DNA of 64,000 nt from Flavobacterium branchiarum (GCF_030409845.1 NZ_JAUFQQ010000003.1:1116001-1180000); one strand, 5' to 3'; positions 7,337 to 17,821 are shown, counted from the stretch's first letter. A program made the numbers and translations. The notes: generated by a model from the sequence alone, not told the origin.

Positions 7337-9394
7337 ATGACTAACAATAAATCCAATTCATTGTTTGAAAGTAAGCAGGTAAAAGATGCCTTAGTGCAAT
7401 CTTTTGTGAAGCTTAATCCAAAATTGATGATTAAAAATCCGGTAATGTTTACCGTAGAAATAGGGACTGCCATTATGTTTGCTGTTTGTGTTTCGATTTT
7501 GTTTGGAGCACAAGATCAAGGTAGTTTTATTTATAACTTAATTGTGTTTTTAATTTTACTAGTAACACTTTTGTTTGCCAATTTTGCTGAAGCGATTGCC
7601 GAAGCTAGAGGAAAAGCTCAAGCGGATAGTTTAAGAAAAACACGTGAGGAAACACCAGCAAGACAAATTTTAGCCAATGGAGAAATCAAGAATATTAGTT
7701 CTTCGGAATTAAAAAAAGGAGATGTTTTCGTTTGTGAGGCTGGAGATCTAATTGCAACAGATGGTGAAATCATCGAAGGTTTGGCTACAATTGACGAAAG
7801 TGCGATTACTGGAGAAAGTGCTCCTGTAATTCGTGAAGCTGGTGGAGATAAATCATCAGTAACTGGAGGTACAAAAGTATTGTCGGATAAGATTAAAGTA
7901 ATTGTAACTTCTGAACCTGGCGAAAGTTTTCTTGATAAAATGATTGCTTTGGTTGAAGGAGCAAGCCGTCAGAAAACTCCAAATGAGATTGCTTTGACTA
8001 TTTTGTTAGCGGCATTTACACTAATCTTCGTAATTGTTTGTGTTACGCTAAAACCATTTGCTGATTATGCCAATGCGCCAATAACAATTGCTGCTTTTAT
8101 CTCTCTTTTTGTATGTTTAATTCCAACGACAATCGGAGGTTTACTTTCGGCAATCGGAATTGCAGGTATGGACAGAGCGTTGCGTGCCAATGTAATTACT
8201 AAATCTGGAAAAGCGGTAGAAACTGCTGGAGATATTGATGTATTGCTTTTGGATAAAACAGGAACAATTACAATAGGAAACAGAAAAGCTACTAATTTTT
8301 ACCCTGCTCAAGGTATTTCAGAAAAAGATTTTATTGAATCGGCTGTATTAAGTTCTCTTGCAGATGATACTCCAGAAGGAAAAAGTATTATTGAGCTAAG
8401 TAAAATGTTAGATGTGACAGGTAAAACGGAAGCAGCTATCTCACTTCTTACGGATAACATTTCACAAACTATCAAATTTACTGCAGAAACTAGAACTAGT
8501 GGTGTTGTTTTAAAAGACGGAACCAATATTAGAAAAGGAGCTCAGGATGCAGCAAAAAACATTGCACTTCAAGCAGGTAATGATTTCCCTGCAGATACAG
8601 CTCAAAAAGTAATTGATATTTCTTCTAAAGGAGGTACGCCATTGATAGTTATAAAAAATAGTCAAGTGCAGGGTGTTATCGAATTACAGGACATTATAAA
8701 AACTGGAATGAAAGAACGTTTTGACCGTTTGAGAAAAATGGGTGTAAAAACGGTTATGGTTACTGGAGATAATCCTCTTACGGCTAAGTTTATTGCTGAA
8801 GCTGCGGGTGTTGATGATTTTATTGCCGAAGCGAAGCCTGAGGATAAAATGAATTACATTAAGAATGAACAGCAAATGGGTAAACTCGTTGCAATGATGG
8901 GTGATGGTACAAATGATGCTCCCGCTCTTGCTCAAGCTGATGTAGGTGTTGCAATGAATAGTGGAACTCAAGCGGCTAAGGAAGCTGGAAATATGGTGGA
9001 TTTGGATAATGATCCAACGAAGTTAATTGAGGTTATTGAAATTGGAAAACAGTTGTTAATGACTAGAGGAACGCTTACTACTTTCTCTATTGCGAATGAC
9101 GTAGCGAAGTATTTTGCAATTGTTCCTGCGCTTTTTATCACTGCAATTCCTGCTCTTGAAGGTTTGAATATCATGCATTTGCATAGCCCTGAAAGTGCTA
9201 TTCTATCGGCTGTGATTTTTAATGCGATTATCATTCCGATATTGATTCCGCTGGCATTGAGAGGTGTTGATTATAAACCAATCGGAGCGAGTGCGATCCT
9301 AAAACGTAACTTATTGATCTATGGTTTAGGAGGATTAATTATTCCTTTTATTGGTATTAAATTAATCGATTTGGTTGTTGCTCTATTTATGTAA
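7337..9394 (+). CDS. kdpB: Potassium-transporting ATPase, ATP-binding subunit KdpB
   Basis: A 685-aa P-type ATPase that hydrolyses ATP to power potassium uptake through KdpA. All hallmarks are visible: TGESAPV in the actuator domain, the phosphorylation motif DKTGTIT with Asp at residue 306, TGDNPLTAK in the nucleotide-binding region, and [19 protein letters not shown] in the hinge. Membrane helices flank these domains. The length equals the family norm. It shares the kdpA-kdpB-kdpC order but is separated from kdpC by a 309-base duplicated spacer. Confidence 0.98.
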   Translation: MTNNKSNSLFESKQVKDALVQSFVKLNPKLMIKNPVMFTVEIGTAIMFAVCVSILFGAQDQGSFIYNLIVFLILLVTLLFANFAEAIAEARGKAQADSLRKTREETPARQILANGEIKNISSSELKKGDVFVCEAGDLIATDGEIIEGLATIDESAITGESAPVIREAGGDKSSVTGGTKVLSDKIKVIVTSEPGESFLDKMIALVEGASRQKTPNEIALTILLAAFTLIFVIVCVTLKPFADYANAPITIAAFISLFVCLIPTTIGGLLSAIGIAGMDRALRANVITKSGKAVETAGDIDVLLLDKTGTITIGNRKATNFYPAQGISEKDFIESAVLSSLADDTPEGKSIIELSKMLDVTGKTEAAISLLTDNISQTIKFTAETRTSGVVLKDGTNIRKGAQDAAKNIALQAGNDFPADTAQKVIDISSKGGTPLIVIKNSQVQGVIELQDIIKTGMKERFDRLRKMGVKTVMVTGDNPLTAKFIAEAAGVDDFIAEAKPEDKMNYIKNEQQMGKLVAMMGDGTNDAPALAQADVGVAMNSGTQAAKEAGNMVDLDNDPTKLIEVIEIGKQLLMTRGTLTTFSIANDVAKYFAIVPALFITAIPALEGLNIMHLHSPESAILSAVIFNAIIIPILIPLALRGVDYKPIGASAILKRNLLIYGLGGLIIPFIGIKLIDLVVALFM

Positions 9395-9422
9395 GCTACT
9401 AAGGTGCTAAGTTTCTAAGGAA

Positions 9423-9690
9423 CTAAGATAAAAGCCTAGATACTAAAGTTTTAATATGTATAAAACTTTAAAAAAAAGCTTCTTAGGTACTAAGTTGTAA
9501 AGACACTGAGGAAAAACTTAGAATCTTAGCAATTTAGTTCCTTAGAACCTTAATAAGAGACTAAGATAAAAACTTAGAGACTAAAACCTTAATATGTATA
9601 AAACTTTAAAAAATAGCTTCTTAGGTACTGAGTTGTAAAGACACTGAGAAAAAACTTAGAAGCTTAGCAACTTAGTTCCTTAGAACCTTT
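9423..9690. repeat. Two tandem copies of a 138-bp spacer repeat
   Basis: The block beginning CTAAGATAAAA at 9423 repeats at 9561, and ATATGTATAAAACTTTAAAA at 9454 repeats at 9592, giving a 138-base period with roughly 10 percent differences. Each copy also contains internal inverted motifs of the CTTAG and TTCCTTAG type. No protein-coding frame spans it. It fills the kdpB-kdpC gap. Confidence 0.85.
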
Positions 9691-9703
9691 AAAAAAACAA
9701 AAA

Positions 9704-10258
9704 ATGAAAAATACATTTTCAATATTAAAACTTACCCTACTAATGGTGGTTCTGTTTGCAGTTATTTACCCTTTGGCAATTTATGGAATTGCGCAGTTTG
9801 CTCCAAACAAAGGTAAAGGAGAAACTATTTCGGTTAACGGTAAAGTAGTAGGGTATCAAAAAATAGGTCAGAAATTTGATAAATCGAATTATTTCTGGGG
9901 ACGCCCTTCGGCTGTAGATTATAACGCTGCAGGAAGTGGAGGAAGTAATAAAGGACCAAGTAATTCGGAGTATTTGGCATTGGTTCAAAAGAGAATTGAT
10001 ACTTTTTTAATTGTTCACCCGTATCTAAAAAAATCAGATATCCCTGCTGATTTGGTTACTGCTTCTGGTAGCGGATTGGATCCTAATATTTCGCCTCAAG
10101 GCGCTTTGGTTCAGGTGAAGCGTGTTGCCAAAGAAAGAAAATTATCTGAGGATAAGGTGAAAGCTTTGGTTGAAGCAAATACCACTACTCCTAAGGTTGC
10201 AGGAACTGCTATGGTGAATGTTCTGGAGTTAAATATAGCTTTGGATGCCTTGAAGTAG
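9704..10258 (+). CDS. kdpC: Potassium-transporting ATPase subunit KdpC
   Basis: A 184-aa single-pass protein with one N-terminal membrane helix (about residues 8-30) and a periplasmic domain. Family motifs visible are FWGRPSAVDYNAAGSGGSN near 65-85, an ASGSGLDPNISP block near 121-132 and an NVLELNIALD end. KdpC stabilises the KdpAB complex and raises ATP affinity. It is complete. Confidence 0.97.
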   Translation: MKNTFSILKLTLLMVVLFAVIYPLAIYGIAQFAPNKGKGETISVNGKVVGYQKIGQKFDKSNYFWGRPSAVDYNAAGSGGSNKGPSNSEYLALVQKRIDTFLIVHPYLKKSDIPADLVTASGSGLDPNISPQGALVQVKRVAKERKLSEDKVKALVEANTTTPKVAGTAMVNVLELNIALDALK

Positions 10259-10512
10259 TTTTGGCTCTGAGGAACTGAGTTTCTAAAATTTTTATGCAAG
10301 TTTCTATTGTTTGATGTTCTTTTTATTCGTTTTGGCGAAGGAGAAATCACACTCTTAAACTTAAGTATTGGAATAGCTAAATATGATTTCTGCTTTGTTG
10401 TAATGACAAGTTGAAATCTGTTAGCAAGGTTTCTAGTGCCTTGTAAGTAGGTATTCTGATGCTAAAATATAGATAAACTTGTAGTTGCTTTATCTGTGAT
10501 TCCTTTTTAATT

Positions 10513-10540
10513 CCTAGCAGGTTTTTGGAAGCCTGTTAGG
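10513..10540. repeat. Short imperfect hairpin downstream of kdpC
   Basis: CCTAGCAGG (10513-10521) can pair with CCTGTTAGG (10532-10540) with one G-T pair. No strong T run follows. It sits in the 476-base kdpC-porin gap, which otherwise holds repeat family A (10575-10666) and no visible gene. Confidence 0.4.
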
Positions 10541-10574
10541 AAACCTAAAGCTCTTGTTGCCCCAAGTGTTTTTA

Positions 10575-10666
10575 GCCCAGATGGAAGCGGTATCCTTTTT
10601 GTTTTTTCTTTAAAAATAAAAAGATTTTAGCGGACAGCTGGTCCCGATAATTATCGGGATAGCTCC
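10575..10666 (+). repeat. Interspersed intergenic repeat, family A copy 2
   Basis: Starts GCCCAGATGGAAGCGGTATC and ends CGGGATAGCTCC, with the conserved AGCGGACAGC block in between and an internal CCCGATAATTATCGGG palindrome. It aligns by eye with 3011-3098 and the inverted copy at 36738-36815. Confidence 0.7.
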
Positions 10667-10734
10667 AAAAAATAATAATTTTAATTAATCCTCGGTAGGT
10701 AGTAGAAACTTATCGGGTTTGCATCCCCTTACAA

Positions 10735-11811
10735 ATGAAAAAAATAATACTTACTGCTTTAATAGCAATCGGATATACTACAGTTAATGCTCAAGAAGAA
10801 GCTAAAAGCCCATTTACTTTTTCGGGTTATATAGATACCTATTACAGTTATGATTTTGGAAATCCTGAGAATCATACTCGCCCAGGTTTTATTTACAATT
10901 ACAACAAACACAACGAAGTAAATTTAAATTTAGGTTTAGGGAAAGTAAATTATGCGAAAGATAATGTTCGTGCTAATCTGGCAATAATGGCAGGAACGTA
11001 TGCTGAATATAATTTGGCCGCTGAACAAGGTTTGCTAAAAAATGTTTACGAGGCGAATGTAGGAGTGAAAATTTCTAAGGAGCATAATTTATGGATTGAT
11101 GCGGGAATTATGCCTTCGCATATTGGTTTTGAAAGTGCAATTGGAAAAGATTGTATGACTTTGACAAGAAGTATTCTGGCGGAAAACTCTCCGTATTACG
11201 AAGCGGGAATTAAAATTGGATATACTTCTAAAAGTGAAAAATGGTATTTGGCTGCAATGTATTTAAATGGATGGCAACGAATTCAAAAAGTAGAAGGGAA
11301 TCAAACTCCTGCTTTTGGAACTCAGGTGACTTACAAGCCAACTTCGGCGGTTACATTAAACTGGAGTACATATGTTGGGAACGAACAACCAGATGCTGAT
11401 AGAAAATGGAGGTACTTTAATGATTTCTTCGGACAATTTAAAGTGTCTGAAAAGGTAAGTCTAATTGCTGGTTTTGATATTGGAGTGCAACAAACTACTA
11501 ACGGAAGTTCTGATTATGATGTTTGGTATGCTCCAATTGTTATGGCGCAGTATAAACCAACTAATAAAATTCAGATTGCAGCAAGAGGTGAATATTATCA
11601 AGATAAAAATGGTGTTATTATCACAACAGGAACTCCAAATGGATTTAAAACATATGGCTTCTCAGCCAATTTTGATTATTTAGCTGCAGAGAATGTGATA
11701 TTTAGATTAGAAGCACGAACTTTGAATAGTAAAGACAATATTTTTATGAGAAATAACAACCCAACGGATGGTAACGTTTTTGTGACGACTTCTTTGGCGA
11801 TTTCTCTTTAG
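10735..11811 (+). CDS. Outer-membrane beta-barrel (porin-like) protein of the kdp locus
   Basis: A 358-aa protein with an N-terminal signal peptide ending VNAQ. It shows alternating hydrophobic-polar strands with frequent aromatic residues, as expected for an outer-membrane barrel, and ends in a short strand TTSLAISL. The FSGYIDTYYSYDF start of the mature region is typical of Bacteroidota porin-like proteins. It may admit potassium or other small solutes into the periplasm. The role is inferred from its place between kdpC and the KdpD sensor. Confidence 0.8.
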   Translation: MKKIILTALIAIGYTTVNAQEEAKSPFTFSGYIDTYYSYDFGNPENHTRPGFIYNYNKHNEVNLNLGLGKVNYAKDNVRANLAIMAGTYAEYNLAAEQGLLKNVYEANVGVKISKEHNLWIDAGIMPSHIGFESAIGKDCMTLTRSILAENSPYYEAGIKIGYTSKSEKWYLAAMYLNGWQRIQKVEGNQTPAFGTQVTYKPTSAVTLNWSTYVGNEQPDADRKWRYFNDFFGQFKVSEKVSLIAGFDIGVQQTTNGSSDYDVWYAPIVMAQYKPTNKIQIAARGEYYQDKNGVIITTGTPNGFKTYGFSANFDYLAAENVIFRLEARTLNSKDNIFMRNNNPTDGNVFVTTSLAISL

Positions 11812-11887
11812 GTTTTTAGGGGTTAGAAGTATACTGTTTTGCCCACATTGCTTCTAACCCCTATAATCTTTTTTACAGATAACAATT

Positions 11888-13015
11888 ATGGATAACGAAA
11901 AGGAAAATAATGTAAAGCACTTTCTTGATTTAATTCAGAAATCCCGCAAAGGAAAGTTTAAGGTCTACATTGGCATGAGTGCTGGTGTAGGCAAAACTTT
12001 TCGTATGCTACAGGAAGCGCATACATTATTGAGAAACGGGATTGACGTAAAAATTGGATATATAGAAACACACAACCGTAAGGAAACACATGAGTTGCTG
12101 GATGGTTTGCCTGTGATTCCGCGTCGTTCTATTTTTTATAAAGGAAAGCAACTGGAAGAAATGGATGTGCAAGCGATTATTAATTTGCGACCAGAAGTGG
12201 TAATTGTAGATGAATTGGCACATACAAACATTGAAGGAAGTAAGAATGAAAAACGCTGGCAGGATGTGTTGGAAATTTTAGAATCTGGGATAAATGTGAT
12301 TTCGGCAGTTAATATTCAGCATATCGAGAGTTTAAACCAAGATGTAAAACGCATTACTAATGTTGATGTTAAAGAGCGAATTCCAGATAATGTATTGCGA
12401 CTGGCTGATGAGGTGGTAAATATTGATTTGACTTCGGAAGACTTAATAGATCGATTAAAAGAAGGAAAGATTTATACTGCAGATAAAATTCAGACAGCTT
12501 TAAATAATTTTTTTAAGTCAGACCAAATTTTGCAACTGCGGGAACTAGCTCTTAAAGAAGTAGCAAGTCAGGTTGTTCGAAAGGTAGAAAATGAGGTGCC
12601 TAAGACTCAAGCACTGCGGCATGAAAAATTATTGGCATGCATAAGCAGTAACGAAAAAACAGCAAAGAATATTATTAGAAAAACAGCTCGATTGGCAAGT
12701 TATTATAATAGTGACTGGTATGTGTTATATGTTCAATTACCAAAGGAAAGTAGTGATAAAATTGCCCTTGATAAACAACGTCATTTAATCAATAATTTTA
12801 AACTAGCTACTGAACTCGGCGCTGAGATAATTAAAATAGAAGGCACTAATATCACCAATACAATACTTACTGTTGTAGAACAAAAACATATCACAACTGT
12901 TTGCATTGGGAAACCCCATTTTAACTTATTTAAAGTAATTTTGTCAACATCGATTTTTAGACGTTTACTGAATCGTCTTTCTTCATCGAATGTTGACCTT
13001 ATTGTTTTATCTTAA
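11888..13015 (+). CDS. KdpD-type sensor domain protein lacking a kinase
   Basis: A 375-aa cytoplasmic protein matching only the N-terminal part of KdpD. A Walker A loop GMSAGVGKT at about 29-37 and a Walker B-like VIVDELAHTN near 103-112 mark the KdpD ATP-binding sensor domain. A universal-stress-protein-like domain follows (about 245-375, ending IVLS). There are no membrane helices, no GAF domain and no HisKA/HATPase domains, so it cannot signal by phosphotransfer alone. The separate kinase gene 141 bases downstream probably supplies that function. This is a naturally split KdpD arrangement. Confidence 0.92.
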   Translation: MDNEKENNVKHFLDLIQKSRKGKFKVYIGMSAGVGKTFRMLQEAHTLLRNGIDVKIGYIETHNRKETHELLDGLPVIPRRSIFYKGKQLEEMDVQAIINLRPEVVIVDELAHTNIEGSKNEKRWQDVLEILESGINVISAVNIQHIESLNQDVKRITNVDVKERIPDNVLRLADEVVNIDLTSEDLIDRLKEGKIYTADKIQTALNNFFKSDQILQLRELALKEVASQVVRKVENEVPKTQALRHEKLLACISSNEKTAKNIIRKTARLASYYNSDWYVLYVQLPKESSDKIALDKQRHLINNFKLATELGAEIIKIEGTNITNTILTVVEQKHITTVCIGKPHFNLFKVILSTSIFRRLLNRLSSSNVDLIVLS

Positions 13016-13156
13016 AAATTGTAGATTATAATTTTAAAACATAGTAGTGATTTAAGCCCGTTTAAGTTTCGTTTTTAATGTAACGACTTATGTTCTCTTA
13101 AAAAGCTAAGATGGTTTAAATAACAAATAAAAAAACTTGTTTTTAAAACATGCGTG

Positions 13157-14875
13157 ATGAGAATTAAAACTAAATTAAATCTGGGTGTTGGATTGTTATT
13201 CTTAATGATAATCATTCTTTCATTGGTAAGTGCCTTTTATATTTTTTTGATAAAAGAGGATACTGAGAATATTTTGAAAGCGAATTATAATACTTTGGAA
13301 TATTCTAGAGATATGTTGACCTCGCTTGATGCAGCAAATGAAACTGAAAATAAAGTAATTGTTGTTTTTAAAGATAATTTGAAAAAGCAACTTCTTAATG
13401 TAACAGAAAAAGGGGAAGATAAAGCCACAAACAATTTGCGAGAAAGTTTTAATAAATTAGAACATAATTGGAATAATGAAGCATTAAGGAGTGAGGTGCG
13501 TCAAGATATTTTTGCAATCATGAAACTCAATATGGATGCAATGAAACTGAAAGGTGATATTGCAAAAAAAACAGCCGAAACTGCTAATTTTTCGATTGCA
13601 ATTGTTGGTACACTTTGTTTTTTGATTGCATTTAATTTATTAATTAATCTACCCAATAATATTGCAAACCCAATCAAGGAATTAACGGAGAGTATTAGGC
13701 AAATCGCTAATAAAAACTATTCAGAGCGTGTTCATTTTATGAATCATAACGAGTTTGGTGATTTGGCAAAATCGTTTAATACAATGGCGGAGAAACTCAA
13801 AGAATACCATGATAGTAATTTGTATAAATTATCATTTGAAAAGAAACGCTTAGAGACTTTAATAAACAATATGCATGATCCGATCATTGGGTTGGATAAT
13901 CAAGGGACGGTTTTGTTTGTAAATGATGAAGCGCTTAAGATTATTGGAATGAAATCGGAAGAGGTAATTGGAGTATTGGCTACAACCTTGGCTTTAAGAA
14001 ATGACTTGATGAAATCTTTAATTATCAATGATCTTGAAAGTACAAAAGCGCATCCTATGAAAATTTTTGCAGATGGAAAAGAAAGCTATTTTGATAAGGA
14101 GAAAGTTAATATTGCAATTACGCCAACGGGTGAAGATGAACCGATTAATATAGGAGAAGTAATTATTTTACGAAATATTACGTTGTTTAAAGAGCTAGAT
14201 TTTGCTAAAACTAATTTTATTGCTACTGTTTCTCATGAATTAAAAACTCCAATTTCATCAATTAAATTAAGTCTTCAGTTATTAGAGAAACCAAATACGG
14301 GTAGTATCAATGAGGAACAAAAACAATTAATTGATAGTATTAAAGATGATAGTCAACGCTTGCTTAAAATTACTGGTGAATTACTGGATTTGGCACAATT
14401 AGAGACAGGTAATATCAAGCTTAATATTGGACAATGCAGTCCGTATAAAGTGATAGATTACGCTATTGAAGCAGTGAAAGTACAAGCTGAACAAAAACGA
14501 ATTGAACTTATCGTTGAAACAGAACCGAACTTGGTAGATATAAAAGCCGATTCGGAGAAAACGACTTGGGTAATGATTAATTTTTTAACCAATGCAATTC
14601 GGTACTCTTATGAAAATAGTAGTATTACAGTTAAACTGAAAAAAGAAAAGAATCAGATTGTTTTTAAGGTAGTCGATACCGGAAAAGGAATTGATAGTCA
14701 CTATAAATCGAAAGTGTTTGATAAGTTTTTTCAAATTCCAGGGAGTCATAAATCAGGAACTGGATTGGGCCTATCTATCAGTAAAGAATTCATTGAAGCC
14801 CAAAACGGAACAATTGGCGTAGAAAGCGAACTAGGACTCGGTAGCTCGTTTTGGTTTAAACTTATCAAAGCGTAG
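13157..14875 (+). CDS. Membrane sensor histidine kinase (HAMP-PAS-HisKA) of the kdp locus
   Basis: A 572-aa inner-membrane kinase. Two transmembrane helices (about 8-31 and 148-168) bracket a periplasmic helical region. HAMP, PAS (NNMHDPIIGLD onward), HisKA with SHELKTP (His about 360) and HATPase_c (VVDTGKGID, GTGLGLSISKEF) domains follow. It is complete. The frame opens with GTG at 13154, but ATG at 13157 is the likelier start. Position suggests it relays the signal of the adjacent KdpD-like protein to the NtrC-type regulator at 3224-4564. That pairing is inferred, not proven. Confidence 0.93.
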   Translation: MRIKTKLNLGVGLLFLMIIILSLVSAFYIFLIKEDTENILKANYNTLEYSRDMLTSLDAANETENKVIVVFKDNLKKQLLNVTEKGEDKATNNLRESFNKLEHNWNNEALRSEVRQDIFAIMKLNMDAMKLKGDIAKKTAETANFSIAIVGTLCFLIAFNLLINLPNNIANPIKELTESIRQIANKNYSERVHFMNHNEFGDLAKSFNTMAEKLKEYHDSNLYKLSFEKKRLETLINNMHDPIIGLDNQGTVLFVNDEALKIIGMKSEEVIGVLATTLALRNDLMKSLIINDLESTKAHPMKIFADGKESYFDKEKVNIAITPTGEDEPINIGEVIILRNITLFKELDFAKTNFIATVSHELKTPISSIKLSLQLLEKPNTGSINEEQKQLIDSIKDDSQRLLKITGELLDLAQLETGNIKLNIGQCSPYKVIDYAIEAVKVQAEQKRIELIVETEPNLVDIKADSEKTTWVMINFLTNAIRYSYENSSITVKLKKEKNQIVFKVVDTGKGIDSHYKSKVFDKFFQIPGSHKSGTGLGLSISKEFIEAQNGTIGVESELGLGSSFWFKLIKA

Positions 14876-14882
14876 TTTTTTG

Positions 14883-15380
14883 TTCTCAGTCGCAGTTTAC
14901 AGTATTCAGTCGCAGTTTACAGTTTTCAGTCTCAGTGTTAAGTTTGTGGTTACAATATAAAAAAAATGAAGTCGAAGTTTTCAGTATATGTATTACTGAA
15001 AACTTCGACTTTTTTATCCACAATCCTCTGAAAACTGAAAAGTGCGACGTACTTCGACTCCGCTCAGGATGACACTGCGACTGTCAACTGCGACTGAAAA
15101 CTTTTTACTCTGTGACTGAAAACTGCGACTTTTTTTTATCCACAATTCTCTGAAAACTGAATACTACCAACTGCGACTGAAAACATTTTAAATCGCAAAC
15201 TGAGACTGAATACTGAATACTGTAAACTGATACTGTAAACTGATACTGTAAACTGATACTGTAAACTGAGACTGAAAACTTTTCTACATCGCAAACTGCG
15301 ACTGAATACTGTAAACTGAGACTGTAAACTGCGACTGAATACTATCAACTGCGACTGAATACTGTAAACAGAATACTAAA
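14883..15380. repeat. Low-complexity intergenic region of CTGCGACTGAAAACT-type repeats
   Basis: Dozens of 14-22 base variants of ACTGCGACTGAAAACT and ACTGTAAACTGAGACT fill this gap. The left end (14883-14940) carries them in inverted orientation relative to 15020-15380. The 507-base gap between the kinase and the serine dehydratase contains a terminator (14969-15011) and no credible gene. Confidence 0.8.
14969..15011. terminator. Terminator with 18-bp perfect stem after the kinase gene
   Basis: AAGTCGAAGTTTTCAGTA (14969-14986) pairs perfectly with 14994-15011 around a 7-base loop and is followed by TTTTT. It would end the kdp transcript on the plus strand. Confidence 0.8.
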
Positions 15381-15383
15381 AAA

Positions 15384-16811
15384 CTAACAATCCGCCATAT
15401 TCACGGCAATTGCTAATCCACCTTCAGAGGTTTCTTTGTATTTAGAGTTCATATCTTTTGCAGTTTGCCACATTGTATTAATTACTTTATCAAGAGGAAC
15501 TTTTGCATTTTTTGAGTCAGTTTCTAGAGCTAATTCAGCGGCATTGATAGCTTTTATTGCTCCCATTGTATTTCTTTCGATACATGGAATTTGTACTAGA
15601 CCTCCAATAGGATCACAGGTTAAACCTAAGTGATGTTCCATAGCAATCTCAGCGGCCATTAAAACTTGTGCTGGAGTTCCGCCCATTAATTCGCAAAGTG
15701 CTGCCGCAGCCATTGATGATGAAACACCAATTTCGGCTTGGCAACCACCCATTGCGGCAGAAATTGTAGCACCTTTCTTGAAGATACTTCCTATTTCGCC
15801 AGCAACCATCAAGAATTGTTTGATTTCTTTCTCACCAGCATTATGGTTTTCGATTACTAAATAGTACATTAAAACGGCTGGAATAACACCAGCACTTCCG
15901 TTGGTTGGAGCAGTAACTACACGTCCTAACGCGGCATTTACTTCATTTACTGCAAGTGCAAAACAACTTACCCATTTTAATATTTGACGGAATTTAACTT
16001 CCGTTTTTCTTATTTCTTCTAACCATGTTTGTGGTGAATTGTAATTGGATAAACCGATGAGGTTTTGATGCATGTCAAATGCTCTACGACGCACATTTAA
16101 TCCACCTGGGAGTATTCCTTCAGAATGGCAACCAATGTACATACATTCTAGCATAGTATGCCAAATGCGCATTAATTCATCATTAATGAACGCTTCGGTA
16201 CGCATTGATTTTTCATTCTCATAAACAATCTCAGAAATAGATTTGTTTTGAGCAATGGTATAATCTAAAAGTTCCGCTGCGTTTTGTATAGGAAACGGAA
16301 AAGCACATTTTATCTCCGATTTGATTTTAGCATTTTCACGCTCTTCTTTCACTACAAATCCACCTCCAATTGAATAGAAAACAGATTCGTATTCAGAATC
16401 ATCTTTGGCGTAGGCCGTAAATTTTAAACCATTAGCGTGAAATGGCAAGAATTCTTTATTAAAAACAATGTCTTGCAAAAAGAAAAACGGGATTGTAGAC
16501 TCGTTTCCAAGTACAATTGTATTCGTTTCTTCGATAGATTTGATGATTCCAGCAATATCATTTATTGGAATATATTCAGGATCTTGACCACTTAATCCTA
16601 ACATAACAGCTAAATCTGTAGCATGTCCTTTTCCCGTTAAGGAAAGAGAACCGTACAAATCGACTTTTACACGAGTGACTTGAGAAAACAGATTTTCACT
16701 TTTTAATTCAGCAAGAAAACGTTCTGCTGCACGCCAAGGTCCAAGAGTATGTGAGCTTGAAGGTCCCACACCAATCTTAAGCATATCAAAAACCGATATA
16801 CATTCTTCCAT
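15384..16811 (-). CDS. sdaA: L-serine ammonia-lyase (iron-sulfur, single chain)
   Basis: A 475-aa cytoplasmic enzyme that deaminates L-serine to pyruvate and ammonia using a [4Fe-4S] cluster. The N-terminal beta domain shows [16 protein letters not shown] near 13-28. The C-terminal alpha domain carries [13 protein letters not shown] and a [16 protein letters not shown] block. Cysteines in this block, plus one upstream, ligate the cluster in the family. Both domains are fused, as in E. coli SdaA. Start is ATG at 16809-16811. Confidence 0.96.
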   Translation of the reverse strand: MEECISVFDMLKIGVGPSSSHTLGPWRAAERFLAELKSENLFSQVTRVKVDLYGSLSLTGKGHATDLAVMLGLSGQDPEYIPINDIAGIIKSIEETNTIVLGNESTIPFFFLQDIVFNKEFLPFHANGLKFTAYAKDDSEYESVFYSIGGGFVVKEERENAKIKSEIKCAFPFPIQNAAELLDYTIAQNKSISEIVYENEKSMRTEAFINDELMRIWHTMLECMYIGCHSEGILPGGLNVRRRAFDMHQNLIGLSNYNSPQTWLEEIRKTEVKFRQILKWVSCFALAVNEVNAALGRVVTAPTNGSAGVIPAVLMYYLVIENHNAGEKEIKQFLMVAGEIGSIFKKGATISAAMGGCQAEIGVSSSMAAAALCELMGGTPAQVLMAAEIAMEHHLGLTCDPIGGLVQIPCIERNTMGAIKAINAAELALETDSKNAKVPLDKVINTMWQTAKDMNSKYKETSEGGLAIAVNMADC

Positions 16812-17002
16812 TATACTATAATTTTGTTTTCACAAAGATAATTGAATAATGCAAAGAAATTAAATGATGAATTGTTAATGTTGCATATTTATTAAAATTT
16901 GTATTTAATTTTAATAATTTGGCAATAAAATAATAATGTGAAAAATATTGTTTATAATGTTTTGCTAATGTATAAAATTTAGAATTAGTTTTTTGATATT
17001 AA

Positions 17003-17039
17003 AAAACCCATCTAAACTTCAATGTTTTAGATGGGTTTT
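17003..17039. terminator. Intrinsic terminator, 14-bp stem
   Basis: AAAACCCATCTAAA (17003-17016) pairs with TTTAGATGGGTTTT (17026-17039). It lies in the 486-base gap between the AhpD-like gene and sdaA and would end minus-strand transcripts from the operon above. The rest of the gap is AT-rich sequence and repeat family B. Confidence 0.75.
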
Positions 17040-17110
17040 CAGTGTGATTAATGTAATATGTTGTATGTAATTACTTCGCCAATTCGCTTCGCTTGGTCGA
17101 AAAAATGACA

Positions 17111-17267
17111 TTTAACACATAGAGACATAGTTCCGATAGCCATCGGAATAGAATTGATAATCTAAGGTGATTTAAGAAAAAATATTTTTTTTTACATAGC
17201 TTATGTGATTTATCTTAAGTGAAACGTCTTTTTTAGGTTTCGTAAGACTATGTTTCTATGCGTTAAA
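17111..17267. repeat. Interspersed inverted-repeat element, family B copy 2
   Basis: Left end TTTAACACATAGAGACATAG and right end CTATGTTTCTATGCGTTAA form an imperfect inverted repeat. The interior ACATAGCTTATGTGATT and GTGAAACG blocks match copy 1 at 7166-7300. No reading frame is seen. Confidence 0.7.
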
Positions 17268-17297
17268 ATAATTAAATCCAACGGGCTAAATTCATTA

Positions 17298-17741
17298 CTA
17301 GCTTAATTCTGGTTTCATTTCGGTAGTAACTCCAATTCTATTCCATGCATTCATAGTAATAATTGCCATTATAATTTGTGAAAGATAATTTTCATCAAAT
17401 AGTTTAGCAGCTTGTTGGTAGGTTTCGTCTTTAACTCCTCCGTTGCTTATTAATGTAATTTCTTCTGTCAAAGCTAAGATGGCTCTTTCTTCTTCCGAAT
17501 AAAAATCTACCTCTCTCCATGCATTTAATAGATAGATACGTTGTTCTGTCTCTCCATATTTGCGAGCGTCTTTTGTATGCTTATCAATACAATAGGCACA
17601 GCCATTTATCTGTGAAGTTCTGATTTTTATTAATTCGTGATGTGTATCTGTTAATGAAGTTGATTGTAAATAAATATTTAAAGTTGATAAAGCTTTAATT
17701 GCTGCAGGTTGCGTTTGTGCGATTTTGATTCTATTGCTCAT
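17298..17741 (-). CDS. AhpD-like carboxymuconolactone decarboxylase family protein
   Basis: A 147-aa all-helical protein with the peroxidase-type CxxC motif GCAYCIDKH (Cys 48, Cys 51, His 55), as in AhpD-like alkylhydroperoxidases. Such proteins reduce peroxides or act as thiol oxidoreductases in oxidative stress. The downstream AWNRIGVTTEM block is typical of the subgroup. It is the last gene of a minus-strand run and follows a Crp/Fnr regulator by 80 bases, a common pairing in Bacteroidota. Confidence 0.88.
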   Translation of the reverse strand: MSNRIKIAQTQPAAIKALSTLNIYLQSTSLTDTHHELIKIRTSQINGCAYCIDKHTKDARKYGETEQRIYLLNAWREVDFYSEEERAILALTEEITLISNGGVKDETYQQAAKLFDENYLSQIIMAIITMNAWNRIGVTTEMKPELS

Positions 17742-17821
17742 GATTTCTTTGTTTTAATATTATAATACAAAGGTATTTAGATGAAAATCAAAAAAACTTA
17801 AGCTGGTTTAAGAAATGATTT

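Noticed and set aside
15136..15348. 70-codon minus-strand frame in the repeat tract
   Set aside because: Its sequence (repeated YSISLQYS-type units) comes from the CTGTAAACTGA repeats.
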